Assembly (NCBI GenBank): GCA_017407125.1
Contig: JAFQXE010000002.1
Coordinates: 1-64,000, forward strand
Direction of reading: 5' to 3'
Length of the DNA: 64,000 nucleotides
From: Thermoguttaceae bacterium
Lineage (GTDB): Bacteria > Planctomycetota > Planctomycetia > Pirellulales > Thermoguttaceae
This document shows positions 50,797 through 61,900 of this stretch, one piece after another; position 1 is the first letter of the stretch; the number at the start of each line of letters is the position of its first letter. Both the position numbers and the translations under genes were made by a program. The notes beneath the pieces are model-generated. The model ran no database searches, was not told where the DNA came from, and worked only from the letters and a program-made list of their open reading frames with translations.

Positions 50797-53700
50797 CCTA
50801 CCACGGGTGCTGGTGCGGCTACAGGTTTCTCTTTAAAATCTTCCACATTTTTAACATAAACAACTACTGCATTATCCTGTATAGGTAAGCTGCCCATTCC
50901 TTTTTTGTCGTTATCTCCCCCTTTAGAGTCATCCTTCTTACCACTACCTATAATAGCTCCTGGAGTCTTAACTTCATTAGCATTAATTTCTGTACTATCT
51001 CCCTCCGGCTTTTTATCAATAATGCTTATAGCTTTTTCATAGCCTCTTTTAGTTACAGAAACAAGCTGCTCAAAATCCTCATCAGAGAAATCCCCAGCTT
51101 CCTTTGCAAATTCAAGATAGTCTTTTTCACTATCAGACAACTCTCCGGTAATACGGTTACGAATTAATTGCTCGGCAACTTCAGCACTTCCAGTACCTTT
51201 TACTAACTTGGAGAATATTTCTTGCGATTTAGTTTGTTCTTCACCGAATACCGTACCTAAATTAAAATTAGCATCTCCAAGCATACCGCCTAAAGACGCT
51301 ACTGTAGCAAGCCGTTGTTTCTCTTTATCGTCTAAATTATGGCTTTTAGCTACCTTGAGTAAATCCGCAAGGGTAGCGTTAGGATTATTCTTTAATTCAG
51401 CTAAAGCTCTGGAGAAGGCATTAGTTTCTCCTTTTGATAAAGAACTATATAAGTCAGCCGCAAGCTGATTATTCGTAGCAGTATCAGTGTTCTTTCCGTA
51501 ACCTCTTAGGGCTATTGCATCCTCATCAGAAGTAAGATTATTAACTGCCTTATAATGATTCATATTAGAATTAACAGCCAAGGTATATTGTTTAGCATCA
51601 ATTCGTTTTAAATCACGCAGCTCTTCATCTGTAGCTCCCGCTTTCTTTGCCTCACGTATTATCTGTTGCTTTAACTCTTCTGCATTTTCAGCCTTTAAAT
51701 TATCTTTATTAAATGCTGCTTCAAATATTACTTTTTGAATAGCTTCATTTTTAAATGCAGACTTACTACCCGCCTCTCTTAACGTATTTTCAGATATGTT
51801 CATGCCATCTAATAAATCTTCTTTAGATCCGGCTAACATTGAACGAGTAGCTTGGCTTACAGAGTATTTATAATATCCCTGATTTGAATGATCCATCTCT
51901 TCCATAGCGCGAATAGCTTGGTCAGTATAGCCTACATCTTGTAGAGCAGTTTCGGCATTACCTTCAAGATACTGCATTTCCTCTATAGTAAGCTGTTCTT
52001 GATTTAATGCCTTTTGAACAATAGCTCTCGTTTGTTTATCCTGAATTTGATTTACTTTATCTTTGGATATTCCAAACAGAACAGCGTTAAGTCCACGACC
52101 AAACAAAGTTTTAGGAGCTAATCCCGCAGCTCGTCCAACCAGAGAAGGCAATAGTTCACTGGATATATTATTTTTAAGAGCCCATTGTTTAGCAGACATA
52201 GCTTCCTGAACACCATAGACACTGGCAGTAGTTACATTAGCCCCCACTTCTTTTGCCGCTTTTGCAGCTTGCCCAGCATATTGTACAGCTTGCTCGGCAT
52301 TAGTATTTGAAGCCATCATGCCGTAGCCAATACGAGCGAATTCTGTATCTCTATCCTCGTTAGAAAAATGTCCCCAGTTTGACTGAAGGAACATATTAGC
52401 AATCTGATGAACCTGTTCAGGACTTGTAATAGCTTGTCCTCCTATAGTGGAATTGGTAGCCGAAAACGCCGCCTCAAGCATACTGTATCCCTTCATACTA
52501 TTTCGTTCGGTTGCTTGTAAAGCGGTAGTACCGTCTTCCACTATGGCGGCATATTCTGGATTTTCCGCTATCCATTTTTGAAGAGCTTCCTGTCCTTGTT
52601 GAGCCGCCTCTGTAAAACCAGAAAAGGCTGCGTTTATTTTCGCTAGTTCAATACCTTCATTAGATTTAAAGAACGCTTCAGATCTGGAATAGTAGGAACC
52701 TGTTTTACTATCCCCTTTAAAAAACTGACGTACTAAATTCTTTGTTTTTTCATCCTTATCGCCTTTATAAAATTCTTCTCTTGCTTCAACCGTTGCTAAA
52801 TCATCTACATTGATGCCTCTTTGTTCTAATTGTGTTCTTAAATCAATAGCTTTAGTTAAATCCGCAACGGTATCTGCATCTGTAATACCGTTCTTATTTA
52901 ATGCCTTCGCTATCTCAGCGGTTCTTGCTTTATCTAAATCAGATCGTGCACTATCTATATCTGTTTTGGATAGACCCGCCTTTGTTGCGGCATCTTGCGC
53001 ATCCCGTAGAGATTCTAGTCGTTTTCTAACTCCTTCTATCTTTTCGAGGCGTTCTTTAGCTTCTGGATTATCTATTCCTCGTAATCTTTCTTGCTCGGCA
53101 GACATGGCATTAATCATACCAGTCCAGTTGTTATAATGCTTAAAATAACTCGGATCATAGCTAGAAAAGGGTTTATCTTTGTCATACGTTCCAAATGCTC
53201 CAGTGGCAATAATATCTTTTTGAAGATTTTCATAGCCATTTAATTGTGTAGCGTAATTACGGTAAGCAGATGTTTGAGCTGCATTATAACCTCGACTTTC
53301 TATAAGAGAGTCGATTGCCCTAGATTCGGCAGCGCCACTCATTAAATTAGAACGAAACTCGGTTGCTTTCTGTAAAGCCAAATCTCCTTTAAGATATTCT
53401 ATCCTATCTGTATTAATTGGATTTAACAAGTAATCAGAAGTATATTTAATGGCGTTATCGTTACTTATGTTAAGACCCGTATTAACGCCTCTTTGTGCTT
53501 CCAATGCCAAATATGATGCCTCTTTTCTAGCAGTATAACCTAAGGTCTTTCCATCTCCTCCATATTTATTTTTAATGTAAGTTTGTAAACGAGTATCACG
53601 TCGATATAAATCGACGGTATTTCGCATAGAGCCAGATAATATAGACTGAGCGGAGGCAATAGAGCCCATGGGACCATACATAGCGTCTAAGGCGGATTCT

Positions 53701-54143
53701 GCTGTATCCAGAATCACCCCCATAGCTCCCGTTGGGTCGTTGTCTCCACCTAAATTAGCCCTTAAAGAACTAAGAACCATAGGTCCATACTTAGCGGCAT
53801 AATTAGCTATTTGTAGAACAGTAGCCTTTGTCTTTGGGTCATTACCCATACCTCCCGGTAATGACGCCATAATCTTAGTAGCAATTAAAGAAGAATTAAA
53901 AGAAAAGTTTCTTTGGTCTAAACTTCTAGCAAGCCCCATTGAACCACTAGTAAATTCAGTGCCAAGGTCAGACTGCATAGATTGCCATAGGTCGCCATTA
54001 GAAGTAAGATGACCTGCTGGTCGATAGGGTAGCCCAGACCAAGCATACCCTAATACTTGCATAGATTCCCAGAGAGTATCAAATCCAGTAAATAAAGGAC
54101 CCTGATCCGGAACTTCAAATATATTAGTGGGAGGTAGAGGCAT
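50793..54143 (-). CDS. Tape-measure protein
   Basis: 1116 aa, mostly alpha-helical with long polar repeats of Asp/Lys/Ala/Gln and Gly-rich bends, which is the tape-measure pattern. It sets tail length and leads DNA into the cell. It lies directly after the frameshifted chaperone gene, the conserved order in tailed phages. The C-terminus (about 1060 on) becomes disordered and ends VAAPAPVVG. No lytic domain was seen. The ATG lies 3 bp after the stop of the frameshift frame. Confidence 0.82.
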   Translation of the reverse strand: MPLPPTNIFEVPDQGPLFTGFDTLWESMQVLGYAWSGLPYRPAGHLTSNGDLWQSMQSDLGTEFTSGSMGLARSLDQRNFSFNSSLIATKIMASLPGGMGNDPKTKATVLQIANYAAKYGPMVLSSLRANLGGDNDPTGAMGVILDTAESALDAMYGPMGSIASAQSILSGSMRNTVDLYRRDTRLQTYIKNKYGGDGKTLGYTARKEASYLALEAQRGVNTGLNISNDNAIKYTSDYLLNPINTDRIEYLKGDLALQKATEFRSNLMSGAAESRAIDSLIESRGYNAAQTSAYRNYATQLNGYENLQKDIIATGAFGTYDKDKPFSSYDPSYFKHYNNWTGMINAMSAEQERLRGIDNPEAKERLEKIEGVRKRLESLRDAQDAATKAGLSKTDIDSARSDLDKARTAEIAKALNKNGITDADTVADLTKAIDLRTQLEQRGINVDDLATVEAREEFYKGDKDEKTKNLVRQFFKGDSKTGSYYSRSEAFFKSNEGIELAKINAAFSGFTEAAQQGQEALQKWIAENPEYAAIVEDGTTALQATERNSMKGYSMLEAAFSATNSTIGGQAITSPEQVHQIANMFLQSNWGHFSNEDRDTEFARIGYGMMASNTNAEQAVQYAGQAAKAAKEVGANVTTASVYGVQEAMSAKQWALKNNISSELLPSLVGRAAGLAPKTLFGRGLNAVLFGISKDKVNQIQDKQTRAIVQKALNQEQLTIEEMQYLEGNAETALQDVGYTDQAIRAMEEMDHSNQGYYKYSVSQATRSMLAGSKEDLLDGMNISENTLREAGSKSAFKNEAIQKVIFEAAFNKDNLKAENAEELKQQIIREAKKAGATDEELRDLKRIDAKQYTLAVNSNMNHYKAVNNLTSDEDAIALRGYGKNTDTATNNQLAADLYSSLSKGETNAFSRALAELKNNPNATLADLLKVAKSHNLDDKEKQRLATVASLGGMLGDANFNLGTVFGEEQTKSQEIFSKLVKGTGSAEVAEQLIRNRITGELSDSEKDYLEFAKEAGDFSDEDFEQLVSVTKRGYEKAISIIDKKPEGDSTEINANEVKTPGAIIGSGKKDDSKGGDNDKKGMGSLPIQDNAVVVYVKNVEDFKEKPVAAPAPVVG

Positions 54144-54145
54144 TG

Positions 54146-54508
54146 CTACTCTTTATTTATATTATCTAGGTTCTTATAAAATTCGGCTGTTCCGGGAACC
54201 CCGTATTGCTTGTAATAAAACTGTTTCATATCTTCAACAGAATTCTTTATTTCAGCTTGTGGATGAACTAACTCTAATCCCGGATCAATGTTGTATAATA
54301 CGGCTTTTAATTTATTGAAGCTTTCTTCGTCATCCGAATCCAGAGTAGCAAGGCGGGATAACGTATATCCTTTAACGATATTCTGACGTCGAATTTCACT
54401 GAGTACAAAATATCTGTAAAGACGGCCTTCAATAGTATCGAATTCTATCTTTTCCCTAAAATACGGAGCTGACGCTTGTATTAACCGGCGAATTACGCCG
54501 GATTGTAA
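54146..54508 (-). CDS. Frameshift-encoded C-terminal extension of the tail-assembly chaperone (120 aa)
   Basis: A 120-codon frame with no start codon: its reading is closed by TGA immediately upstream of the slippery site and it contains no usable ATG, GTG or TTG in its first half. A -1 shift at 54508-54514 would join it to the 344-aa frame, giving a 460-aa product. Sequence begins LQSGVIRRLIQ and ends NLDNINKE, stopping 3 bp before the tape-measure ATG. This is the classic G/GT arrangement. Confidence 0.85.
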   Translation of the reverse strand, partial: LQSGVIRRLIQASAPYFREKIEFDTIEGRLYRYFVLSEIRRQNIVKGYTLSRLATLDSDDEESFNKLKAVLYNIDPGLELVHPQAEIKNSVEDMKQFYYKQYGVPGTAEFYKNLDNINKE

Positions 54509-54514
54509 AAATTT
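54485..54514 (-). promoter_or_regulatory. Programmed -1 frameshift signal (slippery heptamer plus stem-loop)
   Basis: Slippery heptamer A-AAT-TTT (54514-54508 on the minus strand, zero frame GAA AAT TTT TAC), 6-nt spacer, then a perfect 6-bp stem CCGGCG/CGCCGG with a 5-nt loop (54501-54485). The zero-frame stop TAA falls within the loop. Confidence 0.88.
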
Positions 54515-55527
54515 TCAGTGATTGCCTCGTCTACTAATGCTCGATACATATCCGTAAAGGCTCGGTAATGTTCGCTGATAAGACGAAGCAACGCTTCTGT
54601 TCCAATGTATTGTGAAGTAACCGCCTTGGAATACTCTCTCAGACCATTCTTCTGTTCTGCATAATCCTTATAGTCTGGTTTAATAAAGGCTTTTGTATCG
54701 TCTGGTACAGGTCCTTGAATATCAACCAATATCAACGACAGCTCATACAGGTTTGAATAGAAGGTAATGGAACTGGGATCCCCGTAAATTTCTTCCGCTA
54801 AGTCCCGCTTAAGCTGAGACATGATGATAGCGTCATCTTCCGTTGTCTTAGTGCGGAACGTAACCTTCATCTGATTATCAAAAAGCCCAAAGGTTTTCTT
54901 AAAGGGAACTCGTTGCATAATGCTGTATACAAACTGCATCTTGTCCTCCTCCGAAACCTTATAGGGTTTATACGGAGTATTAGTTCTCCAACCGCATCGA
55001 GGGCATAAAACAGGTGGATCTTCTTCCTTCTTGAAAGGAGAAGGCTTTTCTTCTTCTTTAGGAGTTTCCTCCGCTTTGGGTTCAGGTTCCGACTCAGGCT
55101 CTAACTTTTCGGCAAAGGTTTGAGCATTTACGGTAGCCTGTTCAGCTTCAGCCATCTGAACCAGCTTTTTCATATTGTCCTCAGAGATGCCTTGGATATT
55201 GCTCATATCAGGCATTGAGGTGTTTTTCTGTGTTTCATAGACACGATTCGCAGCTGCAATCGCACTTTTGAGCGTAGTTTGAACTTCTGGAAGTTCCAGA
55301 ATCGTTTTGAGGTTCTCAATCGTAGGGGACAACCCTAAAATTGAAAGAACCTCTGTAGTGTAGTCCCTAAGCCCTCCGGGAACAATCCCTTCGTCTGTCA
55401 TACCCAACCCCTGAAAGAACGGGATAAGCTGACGGGATTCCATCATTTCAGGTTTATCAGGACGAAGCTGATTCGCCGCTGAAATGATGTCCATGTTAAA
55501 TTGTTCGATGTTAGTTTGTTCAGGCAT
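54493..55527 (-). CDS. Tail-assembly chaperone, short (zero-frame) product, 344 aa
   Basis: N-terminal region helical with a long Pro/Glu-rich linker (about 140-170); then one CPRCGW pair and a domain (VSEEDKMQFVYSIMQ...KVTFRTKTTEDD) like chaperone proteins encoded before tape-measure genes of large phages. GGAGGAG lies before the ATG. A -1 shift at its end makes the long form. The short and long forms probably coat the tape measure during tail assembly; this is known for lambda G/GT and inferred here. Confidence 0.82.
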   Translation of the reverse strand: MPEQTNIEQFNMDIISAANQLRPDKPEMMESRQLIPFFQGLGMTDEGIVPGGLRDYTTEVLSILGLSPTIENLKTILELPEVQTTLKSAIAAANRVYETQKNTSMPDMSNIQGISEDNMKKLVQMAEAEQATVNAQTFAEKLEPESEPEPKAEETPKEEEKPSPFKKEEDPPVLCPRCGWRTNTPYKPYKVSEEDKMQFVYSIMQRVPFKKTFGLFDNQMKVTFRTKTTEDDAIIMSQLKRDLAEEIYGDPSSITFYSNLYELSLILVDIQGPVPDDTKAFIKPDYKDYAEQKNGLREYSKAVTSQYIGTEALLRLISEHYRAFTDMYRALVDEAITENFYNPA

Positions 55528-55541
55528 TGTACTCCTCCAAT

Positions 55542-58220
55542 TTAGCCAATAACAGGATACTCGTTTAACGATTTCTTTTTCTGTTCCCCATACACAGGGT
55601 CTTTATAGTCTAATGCAGCGTCGTCTACAGACCAACGATCCTTATATAACCCAGTGGAATAATCAGTTAGTGTCCACGCTTGTGTTATATATTTGCCCGG
55701 TTCTGTAAACGCTTCTTTTCCCGGGAACGGGTAAGTTTCATCATACTGTGCATCTTTAACAGGTTTTTCTTCCCATTTTCCTACGGTTTGACCGGCATTA
55801 TCCGTTATATTTTGCCACCTAGCCTCATAAACCGCAAACTCATCTGGGAGGTTATATTCTTCAGTTGTTCTGAAGGTAAAACTGCTGTTTACAATGGTAG
55901 CTTCGTTAGCTATGTGTTTCTCAGAAGCTAAATTTGACGTAATAGTATTGTTATAGTTTTCTGCTGAATCCTGAGGAAGCGTTTCTGTAATCTTGTCGGT
56001 TATGCTTTCAATATTCTTCTTTAGCTGTCGTTCCCCTATAGAATAGTCCCCGACATACAAACTGTAATCCTTAGCTTTTCCGGTAAAGACATGACCACTG
56101 GCATACATGTCATATCCAACGTATATAGAACTACCAACCCAAATATTATCCGTAACTGTAGTGTTTCCGTTTAAATAGACATTTTCTTTTGTGAACTTAT
56201 CTACGGCATCTACTGTACCCGTTTTAAGATTAGAGAAATGAATGTTAAAGGAGTCCTCGACGTAATTTTCATAGCTATTACACATAGTGTAAATAGAGTG
56301 TTCACCGTTATTGGCGTCGAGGAAAATACCGTCTCCGCCATCCATAACACCAGAGCGAAGATATATAGTAGAACCCAAAGCTCCTATAACCCCCTTTTCA
56401 GACTTCAATAGAATACCGCCAAAAGTATCCTTATCGCCGCCTTCGGTAAAGTCATAGGTATTAGAGGTTCCTTTACTCTCAATTAAGACGCCATCCTTAC
56501 CCCCGTTTCCACCCAGCATACTGAGCTTCTCTTCCGCTTTAATACGAACACTTCCGTTGGTAGTGGAAATATCCATATTCTCCTTGGCTCTTATCTCTAC
56601 GTCTTTTCCACCCCACAGTACCATTTCACGACCAGATTTAAGCCAAATACCTCCAGGAGCATCTAAAAATATAGAACCGCCAGACATACGGATTTCTTCT
56701 CCGCAGCCGCCATAGATAACCACGCTGCCATCTGGAAGACAAGCCACTCCAGCTTCAGAAGGATTCAATTTAACTTTACGATCAGGAATATCACCACCGT
56801 AAACGATATTTACATTGTTCCCTTCTGGCACAGAAGTAAATTGCTTACCAGAAAGTTCTGAAAAACGTGCAAATCTGGACAGTCCTTCATTTAATTCCGA
56901 ATCTTCTGGAACATAATAATCGTTTTTATGCTGTAAAAATGGGACTAAATCCTTAAAGTTTTGTTGATAGGCAATATAGTCTTGAAGACCCATTATCCGT
57001 TCCATAGGGAGTGGCGGATCAGAAACCGGAATCTCAGGCTTTGCTTCAAACTTATTTGTTTTATCGTAGTTGCCCGGGTTATCGCCTATTTCGGTAGATG
57101 TTTCATCGGGTCGATTTACTCTTGCTACGGATGGAATCAACCCTCGTTTACCGATGAATGCACCGTTAGCCGAGATAGAACTAATCCAACCGTCAAGGGA
57201 TTCGGCTAATCGTGTTAATCCTTGTAGCTTCTCTTTATCTTCAAATAACGACCATAATTTAGACTGATCAGGAGCTACTATCTGCTTAAATCTCCCTTGA
57301 CCCAACCAACCACCGTATTGAGCTACTCTATGGAATGGCTTTGCCTTATCTTCAGCCGGTTCTACATAGGATTTCCAAGTTCCTTCATTTCTATACTCTT
57401 CCTGTGGAGTTTGTTTAATGGTTTCTTCTGAACCAGAAGGAGGTGTAATCTTGCCAATCTGTTCCCATGGATAGATAGCTGTTCCTTGATATTCCAGAAA
57501 CTCTCCATTATCATTAAGAAACTCCCACTCACTGCCTGAGGAACGAATTTGAAGATTTAACCCCGAAAGGCGAAGAAGACTGTCCTCTACGAATTGCCAC
57601 ATTCCTGTATAGTCATTTACAGAGGAGGTAATCATAAATGGATTTAAATGAGTCTTCGCTCCGGTAGCGGTAATATGCCCGTTAGACCCCACAGAGGTAA
57701 CGTCTAACGGTTCTCCCATAGCAAAGTTTTTTAATCCTACATAGGGATTATCCTCTGTCGCTAAGCTCATACAGGCATTATCTGAAACATCGGGCGTATT
57801 TTGTGAAGCGTTAGAGATACGATCCCGGATTACTACATTGCTACCATCAGCCTCAAATGGAATTGCGCCTAGAATAATACCGCTATTGTGTCGAGGAGCT
57901 ATCGATACTAAAACAGAAGTACCTTCAGAATAGCAGCTACTGTCAAAGATCATATTAGAGTTAGCTCCACCTGTTTGAAGAGCGCAACATAAGACCACGC
58001 CTCTGGCTCCTTCCAGAGCAACTTTGTAAGCATAGAGGGAAGAGCATACCTCCATAATAATCCCTCTTACAAGCTCACTTCTGTTAGCTTCCAGACGGTT
58101 ACTACGAATGATATTAGCTCCTCTAGGATCAGAGTTAATATTAACATCACCAGAAGTATTCTTGATGACTGTATTTACATCGAGATTTTCTACAATCCCG
58201 TATTCAGTTTTTAGACCCAT
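55542..58220 (-). CDS. Baseplate spike / beta-helix protein, 892 aa
   Basis: Residues about 470-650 contain repeated short beta strands (GGSIFLDAPGGIWLKSG; VLWGGKDVEIRAKENMDIST; GSVRIKAEEKLSMLGG), the pattern of the triple-stranded beta-helix of gp5/VgrG-type spikes. The N-terminal part is OB-fold/beta-rich and the C-terminal 200 residues look like a separate attachment domain. It precedes the chaperone gene, in line with a central spike or wedge role. No lysozyme motif was found. Confidence 0.78.
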   Translation of the reverse strand: MGLKTEYGIVENLDVNTVIKNTSGDVNINSDPRGANIIRSNRLEANRSELVRGIIMEVCSSLYAYKVALEGARGVVLCCALQTGGANSNMIFDSSCYSEGTSVLVSIAPRHNSGIILGAIPFEADGSNVVIRDRISNASQNTPDVSDNACMSLATEDNPYVGLKNFAMGEPLDVTSVGSNGHITATGAKTHLNPFMITSSVNDYTGMWQFVEDSLLRLSGLNLQIRSSGSEWEFLNDNGEFLEYQGTAIYPWEQIGKITPPSGSEETIKQTPQEEYRNEGTWKSYVEPAEDKAKPFHRVAQYGGWLGQGRFKQIVAPDQSKLWSLFEDKEKLQGLTRLAESLDGWISSISANGAFIGKRGLIPSVARVNRPDETSTEIGDNPGNYDKTNKFEAKPEIPVSDPPLPMERIMGLQDYIAYQQNFKDLVPFLQHKNDYYVPEDSELNEGLSRFARFSELSGKQFTSVPEGNNVNIVYGGDIPDRKVKLNPSEAGVACLPDGSVVIYGGCGEEIRMSGGSIFLDAPGGIWLKSGREMVLWGGKDVEIRAKENMDISTTNGSVRIKAEEKLSMLGGNGGKDGVLIESKGTSNTYDFTEGGDKDTFGGILLKSEKGVIGALGSTIYLRSGVMDGGDGIFLDANNGEHSIYTMCNSYENYVEDSFNIHFSNLKTGTVDAVDKFTKENVYLNGNTTVTDNIWVGSSIYVGYDMYASGHVFTGKAKDYSLYVGDYSIGERQLKKNIESITDKITETLPQDSAENYNNTITSNLASEKHIANEATIVNSSFTFRTTEEYNLPDEFAVYEARWQNITDNAGQTVGKWEEKPVKDAQYDETYPFPGKEAFTEPGKYITQAWTLTDYSTGLYKDRWSVDDAALDYKDPVYGEQKKKSLNEYPVIG

Positions 58221-58226
58221 TATTTA

Positions 58227-58970
58227 TTAATAATGAGAGGCTGCGTTATGAATACCACTCAGAATGCCTCCCCATGTTCCAATTTCTTGTAATTTATTCT
58301 GAGTAGCAGGGCTTACACCCGCTAAAGCCCCAAGAGTCTTACCCGCTAACCAAGCAGTCCCATAACCAATACCGGCATTTACCATAGTATTTATCACTTG
58401 ACCCGGAGATACTAATCCAGAACTGATTCTACGAGCTGTCTGATTTATCATATTAGAAGCAAATCCAGCCGCTTCTAATGGTGTTCGTCCTCTGGAAGCG
58501 TCAAGCCAAATTTCCTGATTAAAGTCATTTACTGGAATATCGCCAATTCTAGGGAAGTCTGCCTTTTTAGTATTCATATTATTTTTACGAGCTTTGTCTC
58601 TTTCTATACGTAAATCAATTGGAAGTAACTTTTCTTGTTCTTCTAAATAATTCTGAAGTTTAGGAACAGCAAATTTACTCTTATTCCAGAAATCAGTATC
58701 ATTCATGAACCAGCGTTTATATATGGGTATACTATGCTTTCCTTCCGCATTAGTATCGTATGTATGACGAGCCATTCCATAAACCAATGCAGGAGTGCTG
58801 GCTACCGTAGCCATCAAAAGAGGACCAATCCATCTATTTTCAGGCTCATACCCATTCGCCTTTCGCCAGCTATCAATCCCATAACCGATACCACTACCAA
58901 TACCGGCAGAGATTAGAGCGGCTACTCCCGGAGACATTGCTTTCTTTACGATAAAATATGCTTTATTCAT
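58227..58970 (-). CDS. Gly-rich membrane-type protein, 247 aa
   Basis: Begins MNKAYFIVKKAMSPGVAALISAGIGSGIGYG and has a second Gly/Ala hydrophobic segment near 195-220 (VNAGIGYGTAWLAGKTLGALAG). The KKA motif and the hydrophobic hairpin echo the virion proteins at 34-41 kb. It overlaps the stop of the RNA polymerase gene (TAATG), so the two are translated together. Confidence 0.78.
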   Translation of the reverse strand: MNKAYFIVKKAMSPGVAALISAGIGSGIGYGIDSWRKANGYEPENRWIGPLLMATVASTPALVYGMARHTYDTNAEGKHSIPIYKRWFMNDTDFWNKSKFAVPKLQNYLEEQEKLLPIDLRIERDKARKNNMNTKKADFPRIGDIPVNDFNQEIWLDASRGRTPLEAAGFASNMINQTARRISSGLVSPGQVINTMVNAGIGYGTAWLAGKTLGALAGVSPATQNKLQEIGTWGGILSGIHNAASHY

Positions 58971-61900
58971 TAGTGTAATATCCTCACTCTATCTGCGGGA
59001 CCAATACGTCCTTCTCTATATGCTATAATCACTTCTTCTTTATTAGCAAATGTTCTTACAGGAGCTTTACTGGCTCCGGGTCGAGTAGATTCATATAAGC
59101 CGATTAAATTTTCTTTGGTAATATCCGGCATGTTCTTAAATGTAGCCGTAGCTAACAGGTTACGAGAGGGAAGCATTTTTTCAATAGCTTCTTCTACCGC
59201 CTCTCGGGTCGTCGGGACGTGGAATTGCATGGCATCACCGTCAAAATCCGCATTGAGTCCACCACAAACAAAGGGATTCATGTGAATATGGTCGCCAGCG
59301 GTGAGTTTCGGGAAAGCTGCGAAGATTCCAAACTTATGAAGCGTCGGAGCCCGGTTCATAATTACAGGACGAGCTTCCAGTTCTTTCTGTAATGCTTCTT
59401 TTGCGGACTGAGTTCTATCTTCGACTTCCTGTAAGGCTTGCATACCACTTCTACCATACTGTCTTAGACGACGAATTACAAACGGTTTGTAAACATCCCA
59501 AGCAATATTCTCTGGAATCCCAACGGTATCCATATCCATGTCAGGATCAGGAGCAATAATGGAACGACCACTAAAGTCTACCGGCATACCAAGAATCTGA
59601 CGCTGGATCATATTGTATTTAGGACCATTCGCTGAAAATACTGCCTGAAGAAGTCCCTTGGCTTGACGAGATTTACTTTCTGTAGTAACTGGGTCACCAA
59701 TACCCGTAACCGCCTTAAAGTTATCGTATACCGACAGCGCTAAGTCTCCTGATTCTTTTTCACCAAACCATTGTTTGTTCGCTTTGTAGGTTTGATTAGC
59801 GTCAAATAAATCTTTATACAAATAGTTAGGATCGGATACCAATGGGAGCTTCGAGCCACCTAGCTCTGCTACAGGGCGGAAGAAAGGCGGAATGACCGGA
59901 ACTTTGTCGGTAAACCAATCAACAGGCTGCTGACCTAACGATTTAGCTGTTTTAAGATATCCAAGACGTTTAACCGCAGCATCTCTATAAGTACGTTTAC
60001 CCGACTCAATATCTCTACGGGCTTTCTCTAACTCTGTATCAATATCCAGATGCTTAGCTGCCTCATAGATAGCCTTTGGTCCCGTGCCGTAAGCTGTTTC
60101 TTCTTTACCCGCCATAACGTCTCGGAATTTAGCCTCAGTCATTCCGAGCATAAGACGTAATGGAAGTTCCATTACGGGATTTGGCATCTTGTCATCGATC
60201 TTAATGTATGACCACTTATTGCCTCCATGTCCTCCAGTAGCAGCCTCATCAAACAAACCGTCCTTAACGGTCTTCATATTATTATCCCACGCTACTGTAG
60301 ACAAGGTTTGTAATCCAGTACGGTTATCCTTGATTCCCTTAAGCTCCCGATTACCGCAAAGATTATCAATATCCTTGCCAGTAAGAGCCATAATATTAAA
60401 TCGAGGACCCTCTCTGACGACATTAATGCCAGAACCCTTCAGATAATTGATAAAACGGTCATATACATAAGGAATAGCAGGAGCTTGCGGAGTATATCCA
60501 CCCACATACTGTCTCCAGTAATCGTAGTTCTGCTGCCCCTTGATAAGCCGCATATCATTAACGTTCTCAACCGCTCCATGACCTAAGAGAGCGTTGAGTT
60601 CCATAATTCCAATTCGCTTAGCTCCATCCTCACCACCCTTGGCTGGCTGATGATCCATTGAGTAAGAACCAATACCTCTTGACTGTGCTTTAGATTCCAC
60701 CGTATGGTGAAGCTTCATAACGAAGGAATTACCACAGAGTACATGTGGAATAACTTTAGGATTATCAGGGTCGGTTTCGTCGATAAGGTCTTCAGTAGAT
60801 TTAAGCCCATTCTTCTTGAGTTCATCTCGGGCATACTCTACATAGTTCTTAATATCCCCGAAGTCTTTGATGGCATATCTGTGTCCAGTCTTAGCGGCAC
60901 ATTTACCTAACCATGCTTCAACTACTTGAGCAGGATTAACACGACCAACAATAGCCAATGGAGAATATAGAACTTCCGGCTTTGTACCGTCTGGAAGTGA
61001 AGGAAGTTCATCATCGTCGGCAACGTATCCAACGATACCTTTATTTCCGTATCGACCAGAAAGCTTATCCCCAACTCCCATAGCAGATTTTGTTTTGACG
61101 ATTACCTGCATACCTTTGGGAGAGGCATACACGTCAGTAACTATGCCGGGGTCATGATGTTCCCACGTCAAGGAAGAATCATGCAGAGAAGGTTTCTTTC
61201 CAGCCTTTAACTGAGCTTCCGTAGGAGTAATCTTATTTAATGCCAGAATAAGTGGATCGTCTGTATGAACCTCTGTTCCGGGTTTAATAACTCCATTATC
61301 GGTAAAGTTCTCAAGTTGCGTCTTAGTATATTTACCCGGCTTAGCCGCTAAGAATCGTTCCTTCCCTACAACCGTAGTAGGATCGACGTCCAGCTTATTC
61401 TTATAGTAATGAATAGAGGACATCCTGTTGGCGAAGGATTTACTGATTACAATAGCGTCTTCCCAGTTTCTTCCTTTGAACGGCAAATAGGCTACACGAG
61501 CATTAAGACCTATAGCCGTTGTTCCATTGTCATCAGTAAAGTTAGACTTTGCAAGGAGTTGACCCGGTTTAATAATATCACCCGCATGAACAACCGGAGT
61601 CTGGGTAAATCCAGTTTTCCGGTTGAATACCATGTCGTGATAGAGTTCAATCTCTTTCTTCTCCCCCAATCCGTTTTTAAAAACGAGTTTTTCCGGTGTT
61701 GCTGAGATAACTACACCACCTTCTTTAGCTCTGATAGCTCCCATGTGTTCGCCATAGAGTTCTTCAAAGCTCATATCTTTTCGGTTAGGCATACCCGCCT
61801 GTACCAGCGGGGCTTCTGGATTCTCAAGAGGCAAGGCTTGAGTCATCATACGGGTAGCCATAACCGCTCGCTGTCCTTTAACAGAGGACATCATCGGAAC

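Noticed and set aside
54127..54318. Plus-strand frame of 63 codons before the tape-measure start
   Set aside because: It is the reverse of the frameshift-encoded chaperone extension, which has stronger support.
58970..58975. The early end of beta-prime as a recoded stop codon or sequencing error
   Set aside because: The stop is TAA overlapping the ATG of a believable next gene, and TAA ends many other genes here.
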